This document shows, piece by piece, positions 1 to 5,324 of a stretch of DNA of 6,608 bases (positions are counted from its first letter, which is position 1; every line of letters begins with the position of its first letter). The notes beneath the pieces were generated by a model. That model saw nothing but the letters and a program-made list of their open reading frames with translations, was not told the origin of the DNA and made no database searches. This DNA comes from Omnitrophica WOR_2 bacterium GWA2_47_8 (GTDB lineage: Bacteria > Omnitrophota > Gorgyraeia > Zapsychrales > GWA2-47-8), in assembly GCA_001805375.1 (NCBI GenBank), contig MHFY01000153.1, positions 9,828 through 16,435 of the forward strand, given 5' to 3'. The translations under genes and the position numbers were made by a program.

Positions 1-1
1 T

Positions 2-337
2 TTAACCCTCCTGACTTTGCCGTTACATCTTTTCAGTATGGGGATATTCACCCTGGTGATGAATGGATTTTTGTTTTTCCTGGCCGCAAAAATGGTCGAA
101 GGCTTTTCCGTGGAAAGTTTTTTCAGCGCTTTCTGGGGCGCGATGCTTTACAGTATTGTGAGCTTTGTCTTAAATCTTTCGATCCAGCCGGATGGAGAAT
201 TCCGTGTTGTGCGCCGGCAATACAGCGGCGGGGTGGCGCCGACCAAGGATGACGAGATCATTGATGTCGAAGGGCGGGCCGTCGACCCGAAGCAAGATAC
301 CATCGAGCACGACAATAATAAAAATAACAGCAAATAA
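2..337 (+). CDS. Phage-holin-4_2-type small membrane protein (PF04020-like), 5' end missing
   Basis: The gene is cut by the left edge: the reading frame is open from position 2, and its first visible residues (LTLLTLPLHLFSMGIFTLV) already match the conserved body of the family, so the TTG at 17 or the ATG at 38 is not the true start. About 111 codons are visible. They hold two hydrophobic segments, about residues 6-32 and 40-61, with the family-like pattern of a leucine-rich segment, a short loop 'VEGFSVESF' and then 'FWGAMLYSIVSFVL'. Members are small integral membrane proteins of about 110-130 residues; despite the holin name, most chromosomal copies have no proven lysis role. Unusual here is a polar, acidic tail of about 50 residues ending in an Asn/Lys-rich stretch, longer than I expect for the family. 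No terminator separates it from the next gene 42 nt downstream, so co-transcription is possible. The family call is fairly sure; the function is not known. Confidence 0.82.
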   Translation, partial: LTLLTLPLHLFSMGIFTLVMNGFLFFLAAKMVEGFSVESFFSAFWGAMLYSIVSFVLNLSIQPDGEFRVVRRQYSGGVAPTKDDEIIDVEGRAVDPKQDTIEHDNNKNNSK

Positions 338-379
338 TTTAAACTTTAAGGTAAACTAAGGGCCGTTTCCAATAAGCTT

Positions 380-1033
380 ATGCAAATACTGATAATTATC
401 TTATTCACAACATTCCTTTTCACTGCCGCGCTTTCATCAACGAACGCGGGCCAGGGGAGCCTGCTGCGGTCGGATCTAATGTCAATCAAAGAGGCTCAGG
501 CGCGCACGGCTTTGCGGGCGATGTCAGCGGCCGCGGAAAAGTTCGCCGTTGCCAACAGCCGCAATTATCCGACCGATGCCTCCACATTGGGGGACAAAAA
601 TTTCTGCGACAAGACCGTCGAAGGCTTTGCTTACAGCTGCTCTTTCTCCACCCAGCGTTACGCCTTCACCGCCAAATCCGTGTCCGACAAGCTGGGCTAC
701 AAGGCCTTTACCATCATCACCCCGGGGACCTTAAGCGCTTTCGAGCCCAAGACCATCCGCGACCCCAAATACGGTGTTGTCCCGGCGTACCATTATCTGT
801 TCATCGCCGGGGACAAGACATTCACCAGCCGGGCCATGGCCGATAGCCAAGCGATTCTTCTGCCTTTAGTGCATAAAAACCCTTCCGTGGATGCGGTAGA
901 CAACGCGATCCGGGATTTTGCCAACAAGGAAGGCTACAACGTGATCCATGAAAAAGGCCAATGCAAATGCCAGGAGAAGGATGTGACCGCTGAATTGGGC
1001 GCCTACCTGAAGTCTCAGATCGGGAAGAAATAA
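380..1033 (+). CDS. Exported protein with type IV pilin-like globular domain
   Basis: This 217-residue protein starts with a hydrophobic segment (residues 2-18) and a signal-peptidase-I-like site after TNA-23. There is no lipobox and no prepilin-peptidase site (G followed by F/M and E at +5). Residues about 36-105 resemble the region after the N-terminal helix of bacterial pseudopilins: an alpha segment 'EAQARTALRAMSAAAEKFAVANSRNYPT', then a cysteine pair (C76, C87) enclosing 'GFAYSC', and a strand 'RYAFTAKS'. The second half (about 125-217) is not recognised and carries a CKC pair near the end. It looks like a pilin head delivered by the Sec pathway rather than assembled into a fibre; that is inference. 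ATG 380 is the only usable start after an in-frame TAA at 347. The only purine-rich ribosome-site candidate, AAGGG at 358-362, lies 17 nt away, which is unusually far. A terminator follows at 1052. Confidence 0.8.
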   Translation: MQILIIILFTTFLFTAALSSTNAGQGSLLRSDLMSIKEAQARTALRAMSAAAEKFAVANSRNYPTDASTLGDKNFCDKTVEGFAYSCSFSTQRYAFTAKSVSDKLGYKAFTIITPGTLSAFEPKTIRDPKYGVVPAYHYLFIAGDKTFTSRAMADSQAILLPLVHKNPSVDAVDNAIRDFANKEGYNVIHEKGQCKCQEKDVTAELGAYLKSQIGKK

Positions 1034-1051
1034 AGAAATCCTACATTCATT

Positions 1052-1102
1052 AAAAAAACGGGACGGAAGCCTGGTTAAACAAGCATCGATCCCGTTTTTT
1101 TT
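1052..1102. terminator. Bidirectional intrinsic terminator between convergent genes
   Basis: AAAAAAACGGGA at 1052-1063 pairs with TCCCGTTTTTTT at 1090-1101, a 12-bp stem with a 26-nt loop. The GC part is only 5 bp, extended by A-T pairs. A T tract follows on each strand, so it can serve the pilin-like gene ending at 1033 and, on the other strand, the cysteine-rich gene ending at 1123. The long loop makes it weaker than textbook terminators. Confidence 0.7.
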
Positions 1103-1122
1103 CAAATGGGAATATTAAGAGA

Positions 1123-1728
1123 TCATCTCACCGGATGTTTCTCGTCCCATCGTTTCCAAAATTTCAGGCATTGGTCTTTTGTTTTTTGGATGCACCCATC
1201 CCAAACGAACCAACCATCATAACAATCATCATAACTGTTATCTTTTTGCAGATAAGTGCAGTAAACTTTACAGAACGCGCCGATCTTATCGTCACTGCAC
1301 CGCGGGTCGGGCATGGACATAAGGTTCTGGGCAAAATTCTCGGACTCTAGGCATCGGTCCATGATCGAATCACGCAGGGCTTCCAGTTGAAGGACCGTAA
1401 AATAATCATCATCTGTTTTGATCTCCGGCATTTTATTCAAGGCCTCATCGATGGTACGCAGATCGCTGAAGCATTGGTTGACATCGACTTCTTCCGCCGA
1501 CGGCTGTTTGTCCGGAAAATTGACATGTAAATTGCCTTGGGCGTCCATTTTAACGCTCTCCACCGAGATCAGTTTGTTCAACCCTTCCAAATTTATGACC
1601 CCGCTGGTCTGGATGACAAAGCCTCCTTCAGACCCTGCGGCCGCGTTAACACTGGAGATGGGGGTGGCTATGACGAGAAATACAATGGCAAGGACAAACA
1701 AAGACACAGTGATCACAAATTTTTTCAT
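1123..1728 (-). CDS. Cysteine-rich exported protein of unknown function
   Basis: I do not recognise this family. The 201-residue product begins MKKFVITVSLFVLAIVFLV, a clear Sec signal peptide with a likely cut after VNA-29. The mature part has a beta-like start (37-72, including 'GVINLEGLNKLISVESVKMDAQGNLHVNF'), then a helical, acidic middle (about 78-135). A cysteine-dense C-terminal third follows. The eight cysteines are at 86, 126, 144, 153, 157, 169, 179 and 187; an even number in an exported protein suggests up to four disulfides. The end is rich in Trp and Lys (WDGC, FWKRW). I chose ATG 1728 over an in-frame ATG at 1815 because AGGAGGG lies 5 nt upstream and the signal peptide starts exactly there; the 29-residue extension would be translated from terminator hairpins. 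The gene is convergent with the pilin-like gene and shares its terminator. Confidence 0.82.
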   Translation of the reverse strand: MKKFVITVSLFVLAIVFLVIATPISSVNAAAGSEGGFVIQTSGVINLEGLNKLISVESVKMDAQGNLHVNFPDKQPSAEEVDVNQCFSDLRTIDEALNKMPEIKTDDDYFTVLQLEALRDSIMDRCLESENFAQNLMSMPDPRCSDDKIGAFCKVYCTYLQKDNSYDDCYDGWFVWDGCIQKTKDQCLKFWKRWDEKHPVR

Positions 1729-1733
1729 TTTGA

Positions 1734-1740
1734 CCCTCCT
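1734..1740 (-). promoter_or_regulatory. Strong Shine-Dalgarno site that sets the start of the cysteine-rich gene
   Basis: Read on the minus strand this is AGGAGGG, 5 nt before ATG 1728. It is one of the best ribosome sites in the window, and it lies only 4 nt after the T tract of the upstream terminator hairpin. It decides the start in favour of the signal-peptide methionine. Confidence 0.85.
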
Positions 1741-1744
1741 GATG

Positions 1745-1790
1745 AAAAAATAATAAAAAAGAGGCCTTCGGGTTCTTCCCCCAAAGCCCC
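1745..1790 (-). terminator. Terminator-like hairpin directly before the cysteine-rich gene (second of a tandem pair)
   Basis: On the minus strand, 1790-1779 pairs with 1772-1761: 11 of 12 positions pair if G-U wobbles are allowed, with one mismatch and a 6-nt loop. The tail 1760-1745 is TTTTTTATTATTTTTT. The two wobble pairs work only in the minus-strand RNA, and the T tract lies only on that side, so the direction is clear. It ends 4 nt before the Shine-Dalgarno site of the downstream gene, so it could act as an attenuator. The AT tail also contains TATTAT, a possible -10 box, so a promoter overlapping the tail cannot be excluded. Confidence 0.6.
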
Positions 1791-1833
1791 TTAAAAAAGA
1801 AAAACGGGTTGCCATAACTGATCTGGCAACCCG
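1791..1833 (-). terminator. Strong intrinsic terminator, minus strand (first of a tandem pair)
   Basis: CGGGTTGCCA at 1805-1814 and its exact complement TGGCAACCCG at 1824-1833 form a perfect 10-bp stem with a 9-nt loop. On the minus strand it is followed by TTTTTCTTTTTT. It stops minus-strand transcription coming from the gene-poor stretch 1834-2259, which implies that this stretch is, or once was, transcribed leftward. Confidence 0.8.
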
Positions 1834-2259
1834 GCTGACAAGATATTTAGTTTTGTCCCGTGGCTTTGCCCATGGCTCCGTTCAAAGGATTTCGCCTTGA
1901 ACTTCGCCAGGCCAGGCGTAGCCAAACATGTTAAATATTTGGCGAAGCCTGGGTCCCACCCTCGCGGATGGTTTGCCCTTTACTGATACACAAAGTATGC
2001 CACCCGGATCCACGTATTGTAATGGGTCAAACCCGTTTTGAAGAAAACGGTTACCGGGAAAACTTAAAAATAAGTTCATGTAGAAATGTTGTCGGAACCT
2101 CTTGCGAGACATACCCATACGAAAGAAATTCATTTTAAGAATTCAAGTGACAGGATCCTGAATTACATTAAAATAATAATAACTTCAAATCTAAGGATAT
2201 CCGGCCTGTAAATTCTAAAGGGAAACAGAAAAAGAAGGGGGCAATTTCCTTTTTCTTAA
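1834..2259. other. About 430 bp without a convincing gene; possible minus-strand transcript
   Basis: I find no recognisable protein here. The longest frame is on the minus strand, 2133 down to 1882 (83 codons). Its start lacks a ribosome site, its product is Arg/Phe-rich with no domain I know, and its last third is encoded through a hairpin. The strong minus-strand terminator at 1791-1833 argues for transcription of this stretch, so a small RNA, a short peptide gene or a decayed element are all possible. CAGGATCCTG at 2151-2160 is a 10-bp palindrome. The AT-rich part 2161-2215 probably carries the promoter of the membrane-protein gene at 2260, but I see no clear -35/-10 pair. Confidence 0.4.
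1912..1952. repeat. Imperfect hairpin with 12 paired bases and a 3x3 internal loop
   Basis: CCAGGC at 1912-1917 pairs with GCCTGG at 1947-1952, and GCCAAA at 1921-1926 pairs with TTTGGC at 1938-1943. The arms are separated by a GTA/GAA internal loop, and the apical loop is 11 nt. A competing pairing exists between CTTCGCCA at 1902-1909 and TGGCGAAG at 1940-1947, so the region could switch between two folds. There is no T tract on either side, so it is not a terminator. It may be part of a structured RNA or an interspersed palindromic repeat. Confidence 0.6.
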
Positions 2260-3312
2260 ATGCAGAAACGAAATAAGATCGCGCTCGTCATAACTGTTAT
2301 TCTTTTTGCTATCCTGATCGGCGCGGACGGCTTCTTCCGCCAGATGCCGATGTTCGAGGAGGATATCCCGTTCTGGTCGGATAGGTATATCATCCGCATG
2401 TTCCTGATCATGCTGACCAGTTTCTTTTTTGTCTACGCCTTCAGCGGTGGTGCGAATGATAGGCAAACAATGTTCCAGAACGGCCCGTTCCTGGATAACA
2501 AAAACGTAATTGTCCTGGTATCGCTTAGCATCATCGCCTTGTTCTTTCAAACTGTCCTTGCCTGGGGAGGGCCGCTTGTTTTTCTTAAAATGTCCTATGA
2601 GGACGGGCCGGTGGAGAATTTGTCGGTCCTTTTCTGGCTTTTAGCCAGCGGGCTGTTCGCGTACCTTTGCGTAAAATTGTTTAAAAAACATAAAGCGGTT
2701 AACAGTTTATTCTTTATTTCACTCGGTCTATGCTTAGCGTTCTTTCTTTTGGGGATGGAGGAGGCGTCCTGGTTTCAGAGGCCTTTGGGTTTCGCCACGC
2801 CTGAGGCGCTTTTGAAGATCAACTCTCAGCGCGAGTTCAACCTGCACAACATCGCGACGCATTATTTTGAGATCGTATTCGATCTTTCCGCTTTTTTATT
2901 TTTGGTCGCATTGCCCTTTGCCTATCGGGGAAGCAAAATAACTATTTTCTCAAGGGAAGTATCGTTCTTTGTCCCCGGCAGCACAGCGCTCTGGGCTTAT
3001 GCCCTCAGCTGCGGTTTTTATAACTGGAAGTGGCCCATTTTATTCCTGCAGTTTACTTTTTTTATATCGTTGTTTATTTTGATCTATTACTGGCGTGTTT
3101 GCCGCACCAAAACGGGGAGCAGGTGGCTGCTGGCTTTTATCACCATTTTTGCGGGCGGACAGGCCGTCTATCTTATTTTCGGTGAGCAGTTTGTCAGAAG
3201 TTATGATATTACCGAATGCCAGGAAATGCTGTTTGCCCTGGCATTTTTTATCTATGCCCTGGAGATCGTGATCTTTAAAAGAGACATTAAAACGGTACGG
3301 AATACAAGGTAG
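2260..3312 (+). CDS. Polytopic inner-membrane protein, uncharacterised, about ten helices
   Basis: This 350-residue protein has hydrophobic segments at about 7-24, 44-62, 83-102, 120-139, 148-165, 205-222, 240-254, 257-277, 287-307 and 321-339. The most distinctive part is residues 165-197, 'GMEEASWFQRPLG' followed by 'TPEALLKIN' and 'REFNLHN'. I recall this style from uncharacterised bacterial membrane proteins carrying a GEEISWGQR / N-x-Q-x-E-x-NLHN signature. 'YEDGPVEN' at 113-120 also looks conserved. The charged motif between helices could be an active or binding site, but no reaction is known to me. The start is fixed by a TAA immediately upstream (2257-2259); the nearest ribosome-site candidate, AGGGGG at 2236-2241, is 18 nt away. 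The stop is 5 nt before the next gene, so the pair is probably one operon. Confidence 0.85.
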   Translation: MQKRNKIALVITVILFAILIGADGFFRQMPMFEEDIPFWSDRYIIRMFLIMLTSFFFVYAFSGGANDRQTMFQNGPFLDNKNVIVLVSLSIIALFFQTVLAWGGPLVFLKMSYEDGPVENLSVLFWLLASGLFAYLCVKLFKKHKAVNSLFFISLGLCLAFFLLGMEEASWFQRPLGFATPEALLKINSQREFNLHNIATHYFEIVFDLSAFLFLVALPFAYRGSKITIFSREVSFFVPGSTALWAYALSCGFYNWKWPILFLQFTFFISLFILIYYWRVCRTKTGSRWLLAFITIFAGGQAVYLIFGEQFVRSYDITECQEMLFALAFFIYALEIVIFKRDIKTVRNTR

Positions 3313-3317
3313 ACGAT

Positions 3318-3551
3318 ATGAATAAAATCCCCAATGGCATCTACGAGCACTACAAAGGCAAACAATACGAAGTGCTCGGCATTGTCCATCACAGTGAGAC
3401 CGTAGAGCCTCTGGTGCTTTACAAAGCGCTGTATGAGATCCCGCAGTTTGGGAAAGACAGTTTATGGGTGCGGCCGCTAAAAATATTTACAGAAAATGTC
3501 ATGGTGAATGGGAAGGAAACGCCGAGGTTCAAATTTGTCCGCAAAAAATAA
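3318..3551 (+). CDS. DUF1653 family protein
   Basis: The 77-residue product matches the DUF1653 (PF07866) pattern over nearly its whole length: 'GIYEHYKGKQYEVLGIVHHSET' at the start, 'LVLYKALYE' in the middle, and 'LWVRPLKIFTENV', then 'PRFKFV' at the end. The family is a small, soluble, probably SH3-like or PUA-like beta fold found alone or fused to other domains; its function is not established. Length is normal and no residues seem missing. AAGG at 3306-3309 lies 8 nt before the ATG, inside the end of the membrane-protein gene, and only 5 nt separate the two genes, which suggests translational coupling. The family call is confident; a functional link to the membrane protein is inference from spacing alone. 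Confidence 0.9.
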   Translation: MNKIPNGIYEHYKGKQYEVLGIVHHSETVEPLVLYKALYEIPQFGKDSLWVRPLKIFTENVMVNGKETPRFKFVRKK

Positions 3552-3600
3552 AATATTCTTTATTATTTCCTGCTTATTTTTATTCCCGCATATCTGTCAT

Positions 3601-3708
3601 GTCAATGACAAGGCCAACTTCAGCGTTTTTTACATGATTCAAACTTTCTTAACCGACACTTGGACGTCAGCGCAAGTCTTGGGAACAAATTTGCTTTTTA
3701 GTTCTTAA
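3601..3708 (+). pseudogene. Relic copy 1: C-terminal end of a probable outer-membrane beta-barrel gene
   Basis: The last 35 codons of a coding sequence, 'VNDKANFSVFYMIQ...TDTWTSAQVLGTNLLFSS', end at TAA 3706-3708. It aligns without gaps to 5201-5308 (about 79 of 108 bases identical by hand count). Many differences are synonymous in this frame (AAG/AAA, GTT/GTG, ACT/ACC, TCA/TCG, CAA/CAG, TTG/TTA, ACA/ACG), which shows the frame was once translated. Similarity stops abruptly at 3601; upstream the frame runs out of the DUF1653 gene in another frame and has no start or ribosome site of its own. The alternating polar/hydrophobic strands and a penultimate 'GTNLLFS' fit a barrel end, with the final aromatic changed to Ser. 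Calling it a barrel is inference; calling it a homologous coding relic is directly supported. Confidence 0.6.
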
Positions 3709-3767
3709 TATGGCAAACTATACACTAATCATTATTTTAAAGTCGGTACAGCCAGGGGGAGAAGAAC

Positions 3768-5021
3768 ATGATTCAACAATGGATGCACAGTTTTAAAAAA
3801 GTCGTTTTACTCGCTTTATTTGTAAGTTTCGTTCCTTTCACTGCCTTAAGCTTTGCTCAAGTGATTGCTGTTCCCGCCACACCCGTTCCCACTGATCCTT
3901 TGCCAAAAGAGTATTTATTATTTTTTCAGGAAGCCGGCAGCCTGAAGATGGCCCATTTTGATAACTCAGGCCTTGTTGGACAGCCTATCGCTTATGATCA
4001 AAATCAAAGCAGCGGTGTCATGAATACGTTTCATAGTTTTAATTTCGGCAACACGGTCAAGACAATTGCGTACAAAATGCCGCCGATTGGTCCGCGGTAT
4101 ATCGAATATTGTCAATTTAATCGAACCAATGTTCAGGCCCGTCAATGCTTTAATTTGACTCAACCTTCCGCCGGCCTTTTAGAGTTGACTCTGGCGGCCA
4201 AGCAGGATGACCAAGGGAATGTGTACGTCTTCAGCATCGTTGATCCAAATACCCCTCCGTATCAAGCGTATCTTGATATGGTTAAAATTGATTCAAACGG
4301 CCAACAGGTCTTGGCTGTGAATGTCGCGCAAAGCCAGGCATCTGAAGCGGAGTGGATAGATTTTTCTCTCGTGCCATACTCAAATCCGCCGCAAGGCGTT
4401 GTCGCTCGGCAGGGAGCTTCTCCGCGCAACGGAGCCTTTCCGCCCATTTTAGACCTTTACACAGTTAATTTAACCAACGGAACGCTCGTTCAATATGACG
4501 ACCTTACATCGACGTATAGCCCGCCTGCATTTGTGGGACGGTTTATTTGGGAAGTCAAAGTTTTAGCCGGAGGCGTCTTACCGACCGGACAGCCGGAAAT
4601 CTTTTTATTTTTTACCGCTGGAAACTACAGTGTTGATCTGGCGTATCGGGACCCGCAAGGGATATGGCAGCCGTCTCAACCCATTGCGTTTAGTGCTCTC
4701 GATGCGGAGCTTTATCCCACCACAGTCCCGCAGCAGCAAATTCTTTTCCTTACCTATAATAAGCAGGGCAACAACAACATCGAATTATGGTCCGCGGTCA
4801 GTGTGGATTCCTTAAAGACAAGGGTCGTAAATTTCCGCTCAGCGCAGAATGTGCCGGCGGGGGATGTTGAGATGTTAAGCGGTCAAGATACACGACCCAT
4901 TGCCACAATGGAAAACACAATAAAATTGCGCCTTTCTCAAAGTGGACAAATTACGCAGACGATCCCCGTTGGCAGTACTCATGGAACAGTCGGCAATTCT
5001 CCGATCGTGGAATTACCGTAA
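3768..5021 (+). CDS. Exported beta-rich protein of unknown function, 417 residues
   Basis: I do not recognise the family. The N-terminus is a Sec signal peptide: K10-K11, a hydrophobic core at 12-27, and a likely cut after SFA-30. A Pro-rich linker follows (35-46, 'VPATPVPTDPLP'). The remainder is rich in short beta strands separated by turns with Asn, Asp, Gly and Pro. Recurrent phrases such as 'YLLFFQEAGSLKMAHFDNSG', 'VYVFSIVDPN', 'IFLFFTAGNYSVDLAYRDPQG' and 'ILFLTYNKQGNNNIELWSAVS' look like the four-stranded blades of a beta-propeller; that fold is inference. Two cysteines (about 115 and 126) sit close together and may pair. There is no C-terminal anchor or aromatic barrel end, so the product is probably periplasmic or released. 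AGGGGGAG at 3754-3761 gives a strong ribosome site 6 nt before the ATG. The gene is monocistronic, ending at the terminator at 5070, and sits exactly between two relic copies. Confidence 0.83.
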   Translation: MIQQWMHSFKKVVLLALFVSFVPFTALSFAQVIAVPATPVPTDPLPKEYLLFFQEAGSLKMAHFDNSGLVGQPIAYDQNQSSGVMNTFHSFNFGNTVKTIAYKMPPIGPRYIEYCQFNRTNVQARQCFNLTQPSAGLLELTLAAKQDDQGNVYVFSIVDPNTPPYQAYLDMVKIDSNGQQVLAVNVAQSQASEAEWIDFSLVPYSNPPQGVVARQGASPRNGAFPPILDLYTVNLTNGTLVQYDDLTSTYSPPAFVGRFIWEVKVLAGGVLPTGQPEIFLFFTAGNYSVDLAYRDPQGIWQPSQPIAFSALDAELYPTTVPQQQILFLTYNKQGNNNIELWSAVSVDSLKTRVVNFRSAQNVPAGDVEMLSGQDTRPIATMENTIKLRLSQSGQITQTIPVGSTHGTVGNSPIVELP

Positions 5022-5069
5022 CTAAAGATTTTTCCGTAGATAGTTTGGAATCTTGTATGTTGTTACGCT

Positions 5070-5101
5070 GGGGCGGCTCCCTTCGGGAGCCGCCCCTTTT
5101 T
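5070..5101 (+). terminator. Very strong intrinsic terminator after the exported protein gene
   Basis: GGGGCGGCTCCC at 5070-5081 pairs perfectly with GGGAGCCGCCCC at 5085-5096. The result is a 12-bp GC-rich stem with a 3-nt TTC loop, followed by TTTTT at 5097-5101. It lies 48 nt after the stop at 5021 and insulates the downstream relic and helicase region. Confidence 0.92.
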
Positions 5102-5116
5102 AATTCACGCATCTTG

Positions 5117-5125
5117 TGCTAGAAT
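5117..5125 (+). promoter_or_regulatory. Possible extended -10 promoter element upstream of relic copy 2 and the helicase
   Basis: TGCTAGAAT fits the extended -10 form (TGn plus a TATAAT-like hexamer). No good -35 is seen at the usual spacing, where the bases are T-rich from the terminator tail. A start about 7 nt downstream would fall near 5132, giving an almost leaderless message beginning at ATG 5135. It is the only promoter-like sequence I see between the strong terminator and the helicase gene. Confidence 0.35.
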
Positions 5126-5134
5126 CTTACCCAT

Positions 5135-5308
5135 ATGAAATTTGATTTCCTGCATAAAAAAGCTCCTAAAGTCCAAACGCAGCTGGGCTTGAAATTTAAG
5201 GTCGATGACAAAACCAACTTCAGCGTGTTTTACATAATTCAAAATCAGGTAACCGACACCTAGACCTCGGCGCAGATATTAGGAACGCACCTATATATCA
5301 GTTTTTGA
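5135..5308 (+). pseudogene. Relic copy 2: C-terminal part of a probable outer-membrane beta-barrel gene with in-frame TAG
   Basis: The frame opens at ATG 5135 (MKFDFLHKKAPKVQTQLG...), runs 42 codons to TAG at 5261-5263, then continues in the same frame as 'TSAQILGTHLYISF' to TGA at 5306-5308. Relic copy 1 has TGG (Trp) where this copy has TAG, and homology continues past it, so the TAG looks like a nonsense mutation. Strand, turn and strand patterns ('VQTQLGLKFKV DDKTN FSVFYIIQ') and the final Phe fit the last strands of an outer-membrane barrel, where a C-terminal aromatic residue is the BAM recognition signature. No ribosome site precedes ATG 5135. It could instead make a 42-residue peptide, or be read as an untranslated leader of the helicase, which starts 16 nt after the TGA. 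Confidence 0.55.
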
Positions 5309-5324
5309 AATCATAAAAAAATTA

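Noticed and set aside
17..37. TTG 17 or ATG 38 as the start of the holin-like gene
   Set aside because: The frame is open to the window edge and the upstream residues fit the conserved family body, so the gene is truncated by the window.
866..1105. Minus-strand frame opposite the pilin-like gene
   Set aside because: It lies antisense to a well supported gene and its terminator, with no ribosome site or recognisable domain.
1729..1815. 29-residue N-terminal extension of the cysteine-rich protein (ATG at 1815)
   Set aside because: It is encoded through two terminator hairpins, lacks a ribosome site, and would hide a good signal peptide whose own start has AGGAGGG 5 nt upstream.
1882..2133. 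83-codon minus-strand frame as a real protein
   Set aside because: No ribosome site, no recognisable domain, Arg-rich composition, and its 3' third overlaps a strong hairpin. It is kept only as a possibility within the gene-poor stretch.
3508..3600. ATG 3508 as the start of a 66-residue protein covering relic copy 1
   Set aside because: It begins inside the DUF1653 gene in another frame with no ribosome site. Similarity to copy 2 starts only at 3601, so the upstream codons are chance.
5261..5263. TAG recoded as an amino acid rather than a stop
   Set aside because: The membrane-protein gene at 2260-3312 ends in TAG, followed 5 nt later by the DUF1653 start, so TAG works as a normal stop here; TGA and TAA also end genes in this window.
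3601..5308. Relic pair as target-site repeats of an insertion sequence or transposon
   Set aside because: The repeats are 108 nt, only about 73% identical and codon-structured. There is no transposase or terminal inverted repeat between them.
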